Assembly (NCBI GenBank): GCA_016779605.1
Contig: JADHNH010000020.1
Location: forward strand, 1-41,595
Origin: Nevskia sp.
Lineage (GTDB): Bacteria > Pseudomonadota > Gammaproteobacteria > Nevskiales > Nevskiaceae
DNA: 41,595 nucleotides
Direction of reading: 5' to 3'
Notes under the pieces: model-generated
The model's database searches: none
What the model saw: the letters and a program-made list of their open reading frames with translations, nothing else
Told to the model about the DNA's origin: nothing
Shown: positions 21,695 to 29,757 of the stretch, in pieces
How positions within the stretch are numbered: position 1 is the stretch's first letter
Layout: each line of letters begins with the position of its first letter
Translations under genes and position numbers: made by a program

Positions 21695-22111
21695 ATGGAT
21701 TTCGAAGCGGGTTTGCCAATACTGGTGGCGTCTGCCGTCGCCGTCGTGCTGTTCACCTGGCTGCAGCTCGAGCGGCGTGCGATCGCGCACGACCTGCGGA
21801 TTTACGCGCGCGGGTACCAGCTGCCGACCGTGACCGGGCCGGTCGAGCGCACATTCACACGGGTGCGCAGCGTGGTGCTCTGGTCCAGCCTGGCGGCGCC
21901 TTCGGTGATGGCGTTCTCCGGCCAGCTCGACGAGCACGGCGTGGCCCTGGCCTTCAACGGCGCGCTGCAGATCGTGGCGCCGTTCGCCTCGGCCTGCTTT
22001 TCCGCCGCCGTGGCCTGGCTGCTGGTGATTTCGGCGCTGGTGGTGCATGCCGCCCACTGCCGCATGCTGGAGCTGTTCCGCCATCCGCAGGGGCGCAAGG
22101 ACTTCTGGTGA
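21695..22111 (+). CDS. Small integral membrane protein, unknown function
   Basis: The product is 138 residues and I do not recognise its family. A hydrophobic helix (about residues 7-24, LPILVASAVAVVLFTWL) is followed by a basic amphipathic stretch containing RRAIAHDLRIYARGYQLP. Then come two or three further hydrophobic segments (about 58-75, 85-103 and 103-122) and a charged C-terminus ending RKDFW. The predicted topology is therefore 3-4 membrane spans. The ATG at 21695 follows GGGGACGG; the frame is open upstream but has no good start. It lies just ahead of the squalene synthase promoter on the same strand, so a membrane-lipid role is conceivable but unsupported. Confidence 0.75.
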   Translation: MDFEAGLPILVASAVAVVLFTWLQLERRAIAHDLRIYARGYQLPTVTGPVERTFTRVRSVVLWSSLAAPSVMAFSGQLDEHGVALAFNGALQIVAPFASACFSAAVAWLLVISALVVHAAHCRMLELFRHPQGRKDFW

Positions 22112-22179
22112 CGCCCTGGCCAGCCGCCGCAGGTATGCCCCGGTTTGGTGCGGCGGTGTCGGCGAATCGTCCGCTGGCT

Positions 22180-22185
22180 TATAAT
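22180..22185 (+). promoter_or_regulatory. Consensus -10 box for the squalene/hopanoid operon
   Basis: A perfect TATAAT lies in GGCTTATAATGTGC, 78 bp before the squalene synthase ATG, in otherwise very GC-rich sequence. No good -35 is visible at 16-18 bp (TGTCGG is the closest), which suggests an activated or weak promoter. The predicted leader is about 70 nt. Confidence 0.55.
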
Positions 22186-22262
22186 GTGCTTTGCCATTTC
22201 GTTCCGGGCGCGTCCCCGCACGCGTCCGGCCGCCGGGTTTTTGCATCGATTTCAAAGGCAAG

Positions 22263-23360
22263 ATGACCGAAAACGTTTCCGAAGCGGTCTGGGCCGGCAG
22301 TCCTGACGAGTACCAGGATCATGTCCTGCCGCTGGTTTCGCGCACATTCGCCCTGACCATTCCCCAGCTGCCCGGCAATCTGCGGCGCACGGTGGCCAAC
22401 GCCTACCTGCTGTGCCGCATCGCCGACACCATCGAGGACGAGCCGGCGCTGTCGGCCGAGGAAAAGCGCGGCTTCGAGGAGCGCTTCGTCGGCGTCGTCA
22501 CCGGGCGCGCCGACGCGGCCAGCCTGGCCGCCGACCTGGCCCCGCGCCTGTCGGCGCAGACCCTGGACGCCGAGTGCGACCTGGTGCGCCGGCTGCCGCT
22601 GGTGATGCAGGTCACCGGCAGCTTCAACGCGGCGCAGCGCGCCGCCATCGAACGCTGCGTCACCATCATGGGGCGCGGCATGCACCGCTTCCAGCAGAAC
22701 GCCGGGCTGCAAGGCCTGGCCACGCTGCGCGAGATGGACAGCTACTGCTACTACGTGGCCGGCGTGGTCGGCGAGATGCTCACCGACCTGTTCAGCGACC
22801 ACGATCCGGCCATCGCCGCGCGGCGCGACGAGATGATGAAGTTCGCGGTCTCGTTCGGCCAGGGCCTGCAGATGACCAACATCCTCAAGGACCAGTGGGA
22901 AGACCGCGCGCGCGGCGCCTGCTGGCTGCCGCGCGACGTGTTCGCCCGCCGCGGCGTCGACCTGGCCGCGGTGGCGCCGGGGCGCTTCACCCCGGCGTTC
23001 GGGCAGGCGCTGTCGGAGTTGGTCGGCGTGGCGCATTCGCACCTGCGCAACGCGCTCAACTACACCCTGCTGATACCGCCGGAGCAGGCCGGGATCCGCC
23101 GCTTCTGCCTGTGGGCGGTGGGCCTGGCGGTGCTGACCCTGTGCAACCTGCAGGAGCACCTGGACTTCAGCGACGGCACGCAGATCAAGGTGTCGCGCAG
23201 CGCGGTGGCGCGCACCATCATGGCCACCAACGTGGCGGTGCGCCGCGACGGCCTGCTGCGCCGGCTGTTCGAGTTCACCGCGCGCGAACTGCCGGTGACG
23301 CCGCTGGAATCCGGCGCCACGCCGCCGGAATTCGCGCCGGCGGCCGTCCACCCCGCCTGA
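22263..23360 (+). CDS. Squalene synthase (one-step, FDFT-like)
   Basis: This enzyme condenses two farnesyl-PP to presqualene-PP and reduces it to squalene with NADPH. The first Asp-rich motif is D55-TIE-D59 and the second D210-QWE-D214 in NILKDQWEDRARGACWLPRD. YCYYVAGVVGEMLTDLF matches the eukaryotic squalene synthase core, and the C-terminal LCNLQEHLDF...QIKVSRS corresponds to the NADPH-side region missing from phytoene synthases. It is 365 residues from the ATG at 22263; an open frame upstream lacks a plausible start. No hpnC, hpnD or hpnE is present here, which fits a single-enzyme route. It leads the shc-hpnG-hpnA operon. Confidence 0.9.
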   Translation: MTENVSEAVWAGSPDEYQDHVLPLVSRTFALTIPQLPGNLRRTVANAYLLCRIADTIEDEPALSAEEKRGFEERFVGVVTGRADAASLAADLAPRLSAQTLDAECDLVRRLPLVMQVTGSFNAAQRAAIERCVTIMGRGMHRFQQNAGLQGLATLREMDSYCYYVAGVVGEMLTDLFSDHDPAIAARRDEMMKFAVSFGQGLQMTNILKDQWEDRARGACWLPRDVFARRGVDLAAVAPGRFTPAFGQALSELVGVAHSHLRNALNYTLLIPPEQAGIRRFCLWAVGLAVLTLCNLQEHLDFSDGTQIKVSRSAVARTIMATNVAVRRDGLLRRLFEFTARELPVTPLESGATPPEFAPAAVHPA

Positions 23361-23446
23361 GCCGGCGCCCGCGCGGCCTTCGTTGTGAACGCGGCGGCCA
23401 CTGCGCCGCCGCGGCTTCAAGCTCTTAAGACTTCGAGACTTTCCCC

Positions 23447-25426
23447 GTGACCGTGATCTCCATCGCCCGCGCGCAGGCCCGCCGCGGCGCATCGCCGGAT
23501 TCGCCGAACACGCGGCTGGATCGCGCCATCGAGCGCGCCCGCGAGGCGCTGATCGCGCTGCAGCGCGACGACGGCCACTGGTGCTTCGAGTTCGAGACCG
23601 ACTGCACGATCTCGTCCGAGTACATCCTGATGATGCATTTCGTCGACGAGATCGACGACGTGCTGCAGGAAAAGCTGGCGCGCTACATCCGCTCCAAGCA
23701 GGTGCGCGACGGCCACGGCGGCTGGCCGCTGTACCAGGGCGGCGCGCTGGACCTGTCGTGCACGGTCAAGTCCTACTACGCGCTGAAGGCCGCCGGCGAC
23801 GACCCGCAGGCGCCGCACATGCGGCAGGCGCGCGACGCCATCCTGGCGCGCGGCGGCGCGGCGCGCAGCAACGTGTTCACCCGCATCCTGCTGGCGATGT
23901 TCGGCCAGGTGCCGTGGCGCGCGGTGCCGTACGTGCCGGTGGAGATCATGCTGTTCCCGAAGTGGGCGCCGTTCCACATCGACAAGATCTCGTACTGGGC
24001 GCGCTCGACCATGGTGCCGCTGCTGATCCTGATCTCGCGCCGCGCGCAGGCCAAGAACCCGCGCGGGGTGGGCGTGGCCGAGCTGTTCGTGACGCCGCCG
24101 GAGCAGGAGCGGCACTACTTCGCCAGCCACGGCGTGGTGAACAAGCTGTTCCTGGTGCTGGACCGCGTCGGCCGCATCTGCGACCCGCTGGTGCCGAAGT
24201 CGCTGCGCCGGCGCGCGATCCGCGCGGCCGAACAGTGGTTCCTGCCGCGCATGAACGGCGAGGACGGCCTGGGCGGCATCTTCCCGCCGATGGTCAACGC
24301 GCTGGAGGCGATGGACCTGCTGGGCTATCCCAAGGATCACCCGGCGCGCGCCACCTGCCTGAAGGCGCTGCAGAAGCTGCTGGCCTTCCGCGACGACGGC
24401 ACCGCCTTCTGCCAGCCCTGCCTGTCGCCGGTGTGGGACACGGTGTGGGCGGCGATGGCGCTGCTGCGCGCCGGCGGCGGCGCGCGCACGCAGGCCGCGA
24501 TGGAGCGCGCGCTGGAATGGCTGGCGCCGCTGCAGGAGCTGGAAGTGAAGGGCGACTGGGCGATCAACGCGCCGGACCTGCCCCCCGGCGGCTGGGCGTT
24601 CCAGTACGCCAACCCGTACTACCCGGACCTGGACGACACCGCCGTGGTGGTGGGCCTGCTGCACGTGGCGCAGAAGGGCGGCGCCGAGCCAGACCGCTAC
24701 CGCACGCGCATCGAGCGCGCGGTGCAGTGGCTGCTGGGCATGCAGTCCGACAACGGCGGCTTCGCCGCCTTCGACCGCAACAACGCCTACTACTACATCA
24801 ACCACATCCCGTTCGCGGACCACGGCGCCATGCTCGATCCGCCGACCGAGGACGTGTCGGGCCGCGTGCTGGCCTGCCTGGGCGTGCTGGGCCGCGCGGC
24901 CGACCGGCCGGCGATCCGCCGCTGCGTGGAGTACCTCAAGGGCACGCAGCTCGCCGACGGCTCGTTCTGGGGCCGCTGGGGCACCAACTACATCTACGGC
25001 ACCTGGTCGGTGCTCGCCGGCCTGGCGCTGGTGGGCGAGGACCTGGGCCAGCCCTGGATCCGCAAGGCGGTGGAATGGCTCAAGTCGCGCCAGCACGCCG
25101 ACGGCGGCTGGGGCGAAACCAACGACAGTTACCTGGACCCCGCCCTGCGCGGCACCAACGCCGGCGTCAGCTCGCCGCATTCCACCGCCTGGGCGGTGCT
25201 CGGCCTGCTGGCGGTCGGCGAGCAGCAATCCGAAGCCGTGCGGCGCGGCATCGACTGGCTGCTGGCCGAGCAGCGCGAGCATGGCCGCTGGTCGCATCCG
25301 GACTACAACGCGCCGGGCTTCCCGCGCGTGTTCTACCTGAAGTACCACGGCTACGACGCCTACTTCCCGCTGTGGGCGCTGTCGCGCTATCGCCAGCTGA
25401 CGCAAGCGGGCGAGCGCGGCGCCTGA
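23447..25426 (+). CDS. shc: Squalene-hopene cyclase
   Basis: The cyclase folds squalene into hopene/diplopterol at the inner membrane. The product is 659 residues with two alpha-alpha barrel domains. The protonating motif is D394-L-D396-D397-T-A, the DXDDTA signature with D396 as the expected acid. Several QW repeats are visible (for example QRDDGHWCFEFETD, QSDNGGFAAFD, QLADGSFWGRWG, QHADGGWGETND). GTG at 23447 is the likely start, with GTG at 23453 possible. It lies 86 bp after squalene synthase and 22 bp before hpnG. The symbol hpnF is also used. Confidence 0.97.
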   Translation: MTVISIARAQARRGASPDSPNTRLDRAIERAREALIALQRDDGHWCFEFETDCTISSEYILMMHFVDEIDDVLQEKLARYIRSKQVRDGHGGWPLYQGGALDLSCTVKSYYALKAAGDDPQAPHMRQARDAILARGGAARSNVFTRILLAMFGQVPWRAVPYVPVEIMLFPKWAPFHIDKISYWARSTMVPLLILISRRAQAKNPRGVGVAELFVTPPEQERHYFASHGVVNKLFLVLDRVGRICDPLVPKSLRRRAIRAAEQWFLPRMNGEDGLGGIFPPMVNALEAMDLLGYPKDHPARATCLKALQKLLAFRDDGTAFCQPCLSPVWDTVWAAMALLRAGGGARTQAAMERALEWLAPLQELEVKGDWAINAPDLPPGGWAFQYANPYYPDLDDTAVVVGLLHVAQKGGAEPDRYRTRIERAVQWLLGMQSDNGGFAAFDRNNAYYYINHIPFADHGAMLDPPTEDVSGRVLACLGVLGRAADRPAIRRCVEYLKGTQLADGSFWGRWGTNYIYGTWSVLAGLALVGEDLGQPWIRKAVEWLKSRQHADGGWGETNDSYLDPALRGTNAGVSSPHSTAWAVLGLLAVGEQQSEAVRRGIDWLLAEQREHGRWSHPDYNAPGFPRVFYLKYHGYDAYFPLWALSRYRQLTQAGERGA

Positions 25427-25448
25427 CGCGGCGGGCGCGGGTCCGCGC

Positions 25449-26168
25449 ATGAACCACGGAGACCTCGGCATCGTGGTGGCCATGGCCACCGAGGCGCGTG
25501 CGCTCACGCCGCTGCGCCCGGTGCCCAACCAGGTGGCCGAAATCGCGCCGGGGGTGCACCTGGTGCTGTGCGGCATCGGCCCGCGCGCGGCGGGCAACGC
25601 CGCCCGCGTGCTGCTCGACAGCGGCGTGCGCGCGCTGGCGGTGCTGGGCGTGGCCGGTGGACTGGACCCGCGCTTCGGCTCCGGCGAGCTGCTGGTGCCG
25701 AACGAACTGGTCGACGACGCCGGCAGCCGCTTCGCGGCCGATCCGGCCTGGCGCGCGCGGCTGGTCGCGGTGCTCGCGGGGCGCTGCCGCGCCGAAACGC
25801 TGCTGACCGTGCGCGAGCCTCTGCTGACCCCGCGCGCCAAGGCCGAAGCGCGCCAGCGCCACGGCGCCAGCGCGGTGGACATGGAAGGCGCCGCGGTGGC
25901 GCAGATCGCCTGGCAGTACGAAGTGCCGTTCCTGATGGTGCGGGCGGTGGCCGACACCGCGCTGCACGTAATTCCGCCGGCGCTGGCCGGCACCGTCGAC
26001 CGCTTCGGCCGGCCGCGCCCGCGCGCGCTGCTTGCCGCGATGGCGCGCCGGCCGGCGCTGCTGCTGTGCCTGCCGGGACTGGCGCGCTCGATGTCGCGCT
26101 CGATGGAGGCGCTGCGCCAGGTGGTGCGCCTGGCCGGCCCGGGGCTGGCCTGGGACCGGGCGGCATGA
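25449..26168 (+). CDS. hpnG: Hopanoid-associated phosphorylase/nucleosidase HpnG
   Basis: HpnG removes adenine from adenosylhopane to give ribosylhopane, the step after HpnH. The protein has the nucleoside-phosphorylase/MTA-SAH nucleosidase fold. It begins with GIVVAMATEARAL, then LCGIGPRAAGNAA, LGVAGGLDPRFGSGELLVP and the purine-pocket SAVDMEGAAVAQIA with the ribose-contacting Met-Glu pair. The length is 239 residues. The last bases overlap the hpnA start (ATGA). Its partner hpnH is 15 kb away in the third operon of the same locus. Confidence 0.9.
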   Translation: MNHGDLGIVVAMATEARALTPLRPVPNQVAEIAPGVHLVLCGIGPRAAGNAARVLLDSGVRALAVLGVAGGLDPRFGSGELLVPNELVDDAGSRFAADPAWRARLVAVLAGRCRAETLLTVREPLLTPRAKAEARQRHGASAVDMEGAAVAQIAWQYEVPFLMVRAVADTALHVIPPALAGTVDRFGRPRPRALLAAMARRPALLLCLPGLARSMSRSMEALRQVVRLAGPGLAWDRAA

Positions 26169-27169
26169 GCGCCGGCGCGCGGCCGCTGGCGCTGGTCACC
26201 GGCGCCACCGGCTTCGTCGGCTCGGCGGTGGCGCGCGTGCTGCTGGCCGAGGGCTTCGCAGTGCGCGCGCTGGCGCGCCGGGGCTCGGAGCGGCGCAACC
26301 TGGAAGGACTGGACCTGCAGGTGGCCGAGGGCGACCTGACCGACCCGGCCACGCTCGCGCCGGCCTGCGCCGGCTGCCAGGCGCTGTTCCACGTCGCCGC
26401 CGACTACCGCCTGTGGGCGCCCAGGCCGGACGAGGTGTACCGCGCCAACGTCGACGGCACGCGCGCGATCATCATGGCGGCGCAGCGCGCCGGCGTGCGC
26501 CGCATCGTCTACACCAGCAGCGTGGCTACCCTGGGCATCCCCAAGGACGGCAGCCCCGGCGACGAGGACACCCCGGTGGGCCTGGCCGACATGATCGGCC
26601 ACTACAAGCGTTCCAAGTTCCTGGCCGAGGAGGCGGCGCGCGAGCTGGCGCAGGCCGGCGCACCGGTGGTGATCGTCAACCCGTCCACGCCGATCGGCCC
26701 GCGCGACCTCAAGCCCACGCCGACCGGCCGCGTGGTGCGCGATGCCGCCGCCGGGCGCATGCCGGCCTACGTCGACACCGGCCTGAACATCGCGCATGTC
26801 GACGACGTCGCCCGCGGCCACTGGCTGGCCTACGGCAAGGGCCGGATCGGGCAGCGCTACGTGCTCGGCGGCGAAGACCTGAGCCTGCGCCAGATCCTGG
26901 CCGTGGTGGCCGGCCTGGTCGGCCGCAAGCCGCCGCGCATCCGCCTGCCGCACGCCGCCGTGCTGCCGATCGCCTACGCTGCCGAAGCGGTCGCGCGGCT
27001 GACCGGGGTGGCGCCGGTGGCGACGGTGGAGGAAGTGCGCATGTCGAAAAAGCGCATGTTCTTTTCCAGCCGCAAGGCCGAGCGCGAGCTGGGCTACATC
27101 CACCGGCCGGCGCGGCAGGCGCTGGAAGACGCCGTCGCCTGGTACCGCCAGAACGGCTACCTCGACTGA
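26165..27169 (+). CDS. hpnA: Hopanoid-associated sugar epimerase HpnA
   Basis: HpnA is an extended short-chain dehydrogenase of the NAD-dependent epimerase family, found with hopanoid genes; its exact substrate is not settled. The Rossmann motif VTGATGFVGSAVARVL starts near residue 12. The active-site Ser/Thr lie in YTSSVATLG and the YxxxK catalytic pair in GHYKRSKFLAEE. NPSTPIGPRDLKPTPTG is a family-typical segment. The length is 334 residues. It is translationally coupled to hpnG by ATGA. An open frame runs upstream through hpnG but is a shadow. Confidence 0.92.
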   Translation: MSAGARPLALVTGATGFVGSAVARVLLAEGFAVRALARRGSERRNLEGLDLQVAEGDLTDPATLAPACAGCQALFHVAADYRLWAPRPDEVYRANVDGTRAIIMAAQRAGVRRIVYTSSVATLGIPKDGSPGDEDTPVGLADMIGHYKRSKFLAEEAARELAQAGAPVVIVNPSTPIGPRDLKPTPTGRVVRDAAAGRMPAYVDTGLNIAHVDDVARGHWLAYGKGRIGQRYVLGGEDLSLRQILAVVAGLVGRKPPRIRLPHAAVLPIAYAAEAVARLTGVAPVATVEEVRMSKKRMFFSSRKAERELGYIHRPARQALEDAVAWYRQNGYLD

Positions 27170-27183
27170 AGCGGCGCCGCGGA

Positions 27184-27861
27184 ATGAGCGCAGCCGCGCC
27201 GCGGCGCTGCCTGCTGGCGGCCGCAGTGATGATGTTGGCAGCCTGCGCCACGCCGCCGCCGCGGCCGGACCCCGGCGCCGTCGGCAACAGTACCACCCCG
27301 CCCGAGCGCATCTACGTGCTGCGGCGCGGCTGGCACACCGACGTGGTGCTGCAGGTAGCAGACCTGCGGCCGCCGCTGTCCGCGATCGCCGGCGACTTTC
27401 CCGGTGCGCGCTACCTGGTGTTCGGCTTCGGCGACCGCCATTACGTGCTGGCCACGCACAAGGACATGGGCGAGCTGCTGCTGGCGCCGCTGCCGGGCGC
27501 CGGGCTGGTGCTGGTGAGCGCGCTGCAGGGCACGCCCGAGGAAGTGTACGGCAGCGGCCACGTGGCGCCGGTCGACATCGCCCCGGAGCAGGCCGGCCGC
27601 ATCGGCGATTTCATCTGGAGCTCGCTGCAGCACGATCCGGCCGGCACCACCCATCCGTATCTCGCCGGCCGCTACGCCGGCAACCTGTACTACGCCTCCA
27701 CCGACCGCTACAGCGGCCTGTTCACCTGCAACACCTGGACCGCCCGCGCGCTCAAGGCCGGCGGTATCCACGTCAACAGCTTCGGCGTGCTGTTCGCCGG
27801 TCAGGTATGGGACCAGGTCGGCGCCGCGCGGCCTGCCCATCCGCCGCAGGCAGACCATTAG
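27184..27861 (+). CDS. DUF2459 family lipoprotein
   Basis: The 225-residue protein has a lipoprotein signal with lipobox LAAC (Cys21), followed by a Pro-rich linker. The rest resembles the DUF2459 (TIGR02117-like) family: IYVLRRGWHTDVVLQ, FGFGDRHYVLATHKDMGE, YYASTDRYSGLFTCNTWTARALK. The conserved His in GWHTD and the Cys in FTCNTW could be a catalytic pair, but no activity is established for the family to my knowledge. It follows hpnA by 14 bp on the same strand and is probably the last gene of the squalene-hopene operon. Asp11 is not relevant; the residue after Cys21 is Ala, compatible with outer-membrane sorting. Confidence 0.85.
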   Translation: MSAAAPRRCLLAAAVMMLAACATPPPRPDPGAVGNSTTPPERIYVLRRGWHTDVVLQVADLRPPLSAIAGDFPGARYLVFGFGDRHYVLATHKDMGELLLAPLPGAGLVLVSALQGTPEEVYGSGHVAPVDIAPEQAGRIGDFIWSSLQHDPAGTTHPYLAGRYAGNLYYASTDRYSGLFTCNTWTARALKAGGIHVNSFGVLFAGQVWDQVGAARPAHPPQADH

Positions 27862-27959
27862 AATCGTCGCCGGAACCGGCGCGCCGGCAGTCGCGCAGCG
27901 CCGCTGCGCTCAGCGCGGCCGCGCGGCTCCATCACTTGATTCTGCGCGGGCGAGCGTCC

Positions 27960-27988
27960 TTGTTGCGAGGGACACCGCGAGCTAGCAT
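27960..27988 (+). promoter_or_regulatory. Candidate promoter for the DUF2059 gene
   Basis: TTGTTG (27960-27965) and TAGCAT (27983-27988) are spaced by 17 bp, about 100 bp before the gene. Each hexamer matches consensus at 4 of 6 positions or so. The 27862-27959 stretch upstream is GC-rich with possible hairpins (CCGGAACCGG) but nothing I would call a gene. Confidence 0.35.
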
Positions 27989-28087
27989 TGATCCATAAGA
28001 AATCGACAAGTCCCGTGCGGCAAGACCGGCGGCGGGGCAGCGTGCGCGACATCCAGATAACTGCTGTCCGATCCGGGGAGAAGGCTC

Positions 28088-28630
28088 ATGGCTGCGACGA
28101 AGCTCTTGCGAATGATTCCGGCGTTTGTCATCGCGGTGATGTCCTCGACTGTGCTGCAGCCGGCGTTGGCGGACGAATCCACACCGAGCGCAGCATCGGT
28201 CAAAGAGCTCATCGCGGTCATGCAGTCGCAAAAGCTGATCGACAGTGCATGGAATCAGCTGGATTCGGTGATGCAGGCGGGGATGCAGCAGGCGCTCGCA
28301 GGGCAGACGATTACCGTTCAGCAACAGGTCGTCATCAGTGAAATGCGCTCGAAGATGATCGCCATCTTCAAGGAGGACATGAAATGGGAAGTGTTGGAGC
28401 CGATATTCATCGACATCTATCAGAAGTCGTTCTCGCAACAGGAAATCGACGGAATGCTGGCATTCTATAAATCGGATACCGGCAAAGCGGTGATCGCGAA
28501 GATGCCGCTGGTGATGCAGAATTCGATGCAGGCGATGAAAGGCCGCATGGAGGTGATGGCGCCGAAGTTGCGGCAGTTGGAGCAGGACACGATCTTGCAG
28601 TTGAAGGCGATCCAAAAGAAACCGAATTGA
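28088..28630 (+). CDS. Exported DUF2059 domain protein
   Basis: The 180-residue protein has a cleavable signal peptide (cleavage after QPALA, residue 28). The mature part is a helical DUF2059-type domain: VKELIAVMQSQKLIDSAWNQ, then FSQQEIDGMLAFYKSDTGKA, which is the family's most recognisable stretch, then a Met-rich helix. The function is unknown. A strong Shine-Dalgarno (GGGGAGAAGG) precedes the ATG. Its base composition is visibly lower in GC than the flanking hopanoid genes, with A/T third positions, suggesting separate acquisition. The next gene is convergent. Confidence 0.85.
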   Translation: MAATKLLRMIPAFVIAVMSSTVLQPALADESTPSAASVKELIAVMQSQKLIDSAWNQLDSVMQAGMQQALAGQTITVQQQVVISEMRSKMIAIFKEDMKWEVLEPIFIDIYQKSFSQQEIDGMLAFYKSDTGKAVIAKMPLVMQNSMQAMKGRMEVMAPKLRQLEQDTILQLKAIQKKPN

Positions 28631-28637
28631 CGGAGTT

Positions 28638-28681
28638 GTGGTTCGCGCCGCGTAGTCAGCTTCGCAACGCTCGCGAACCAC
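28638..28681. terminator. Stem-loop between convergent genes
   Basis: GTGGTTCGCG (28638-28647) and CGCGAACCAC (28672-28681) are perfect 10-bp complements with a 24-nt loop. It sits in the 75-bp gap between the convergent DUF2059 and ferritin-like genes, where a bidirectional terminator is expected. Neither side has a T-run, so the mechanism is uncertain. Confidence 0.5.
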
Positions 28682-28705
28682 CCGGGCTTAGAGATCAATA
28701 ATGGC

Positions 28706-29605
28706 TTAGCTCTTCGGCAAGAAACGCCGCACCAGCCGCGCCAGGCGCGGCACCGTCGCCGGCCGCAGCAGGCGCCGGTCGTAGCCCGCCATGCGCCGCT
28801 CGTTCTGCGCCAGGCACAGCTCGACCAGGGCGCGCGGCTTGAGCTCCGCGCCCACCGCACCGCTGCCGGTGACGGTGAAGTTGGCGTCGCGGGCGTTGCC
28901 CTGTCCGTCGATGCCCTTGGCGATGCCGAGGCGCTCCCACACCAGGAACAGCCACGCCGCCCAGGTCTTCAGCCAGAACAGCGGCCGCCGCCACGTCGGC
29001 AGGTTGGCACGGTACCAGGCCACCCAGTTGACGAAGAACAGGATGTGGCGCGCCTCTTCCTGGATCACCGGCTCGAAGGTCTCCACCAGCTCCGGCGGAA
29101 AATAGCCGGAGCGGCGCGCCGCCTCGAACAGGCCGAAGGCGAAGAAGCTGTCGATGCATTCGGAATAGCCGGTGACCAGCCAGGCCCATACCGGGTCGCG
29201 CGGCGGCGGGTAGGCCGGTTCCGGCGCCAGCGGGATGCCGTAGGCCTGCACCAGCTTGCTCAGCACCACCTTGTGCCGCGCCTCCTCGCCGGCGTCCATG
29301 TCCAGGGCCTGGCGCAACAGTGGGTCGGTGACGCGCGCGGCGAAGGTCTGCACGCGCACGGCGGCGCGCCCTTCGGTCTGCACCGCGATGTCCCAGATCG
29401 GCAGCGAGGTGACGCGGCGCAAGGCGTCCGCCGGCAGCTGCGGCCAGTCGATCACCGCAGGCTTGTAGGGGTTGTGTGTTTCCAGCAGCATGCGGCAGAA
29501 CAGCCGCTTGTGCGCGTCCGATCCAATGCGTACCGGGCCAGGCTCGGTGCCTTGCCAGTGGCGCATGGCGAAATCGGCGCGGTCGATGTTGACGCCATCA
29601 TCCAT
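28706..29605 (-). CDS. Ferritin-like di-iron protein in the hopanoid operon
   Basis: This 299-residue protein has a full set of ferritin-like di-iron ligands in the expected order: E78 in helix 1, E108-A-R-H111 (from GEEARH), E149 in helix 3 (YSECID), and E184-A-R-H187 (from QEEARH). Spacings of about 30 and 35 residues fit a four-helix bundle. A hydrophobic segment near residues 210-225 (FWLKTWAAWLFLVW) could bind membrane. I do not recognise a named enzyme. ATG 29605 is preferred because GGAG lies 7 nt upstream; ATG 29617 lacks one. It is the last gene of the leftward hpnI-J-K-L unit, so a lipid-oxidising role is a fair guess only. Confidence 0.85.
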   Translation of the reverse strand: MDDGVNIDRADFAMRHWQGTEPGPVRIGSDAHKRLFCRMLLETHNPYKPAVIDWPQLPADALRRVTSLPIWDIAVQTEGRAAVRVQTFAARVTDPLLRQALDMDAGEEARHKVVLSKLVQAYGIPLAPEPAYPPPRDPVWAWLVTGYSECIDSFFAFGLFEAARRSGYFPPELVETFEPVIQEEARHILFFVNWVAWYRANLPTWRRPLFWLKTWAAWLFLVWERLGIAKGIDGQGNARDANFTVTGSGAVGAELKPRALVELCLAQNERRMAGYDRRLLRPATVPRLARLVRRFLPKS

Positions 29606-29661
29606 TGCCAGCTCCATTATTCGTGGATGGGGGCTACCGCACTGCCGGATATTTTAATTGC

Positions 29662-29684
29662 GGCTGGTGCCGGGTGCACCAGCC
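29662..29684. terminator. Stem-loop between hpnL and the di-iron gene
   Basis: GGCTGGTGC and GCACCAGCC form a perfect 9-bp stem with a 5-nt loop. It is followed on the minus strand by GCAATTAAAATA rather than a T-run, so it is not a classic terminator. The TAAAAT there could be a -10 for the di-iron gene. The 29618-29757 gap holds nothing else I can identify. The gap suggests the di-iron gene may be differently expressed from hpnL. Confidence 0.4.
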
Positions 29685-29757
29685 GGGACGGCCGCAGTCG
29701 ATCGGGCGCGAACGCCGGTGACGCCGCCGCGGACGGCCGGCAGGGCCGGCGCGCCGC

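Noticed and set aside
23417-27103. 1228-residue minus-strand open frame
   Set aside because: It is antisense to shc, hpnG and hpnA with their motifs intact; the composition is typical of a shadow.
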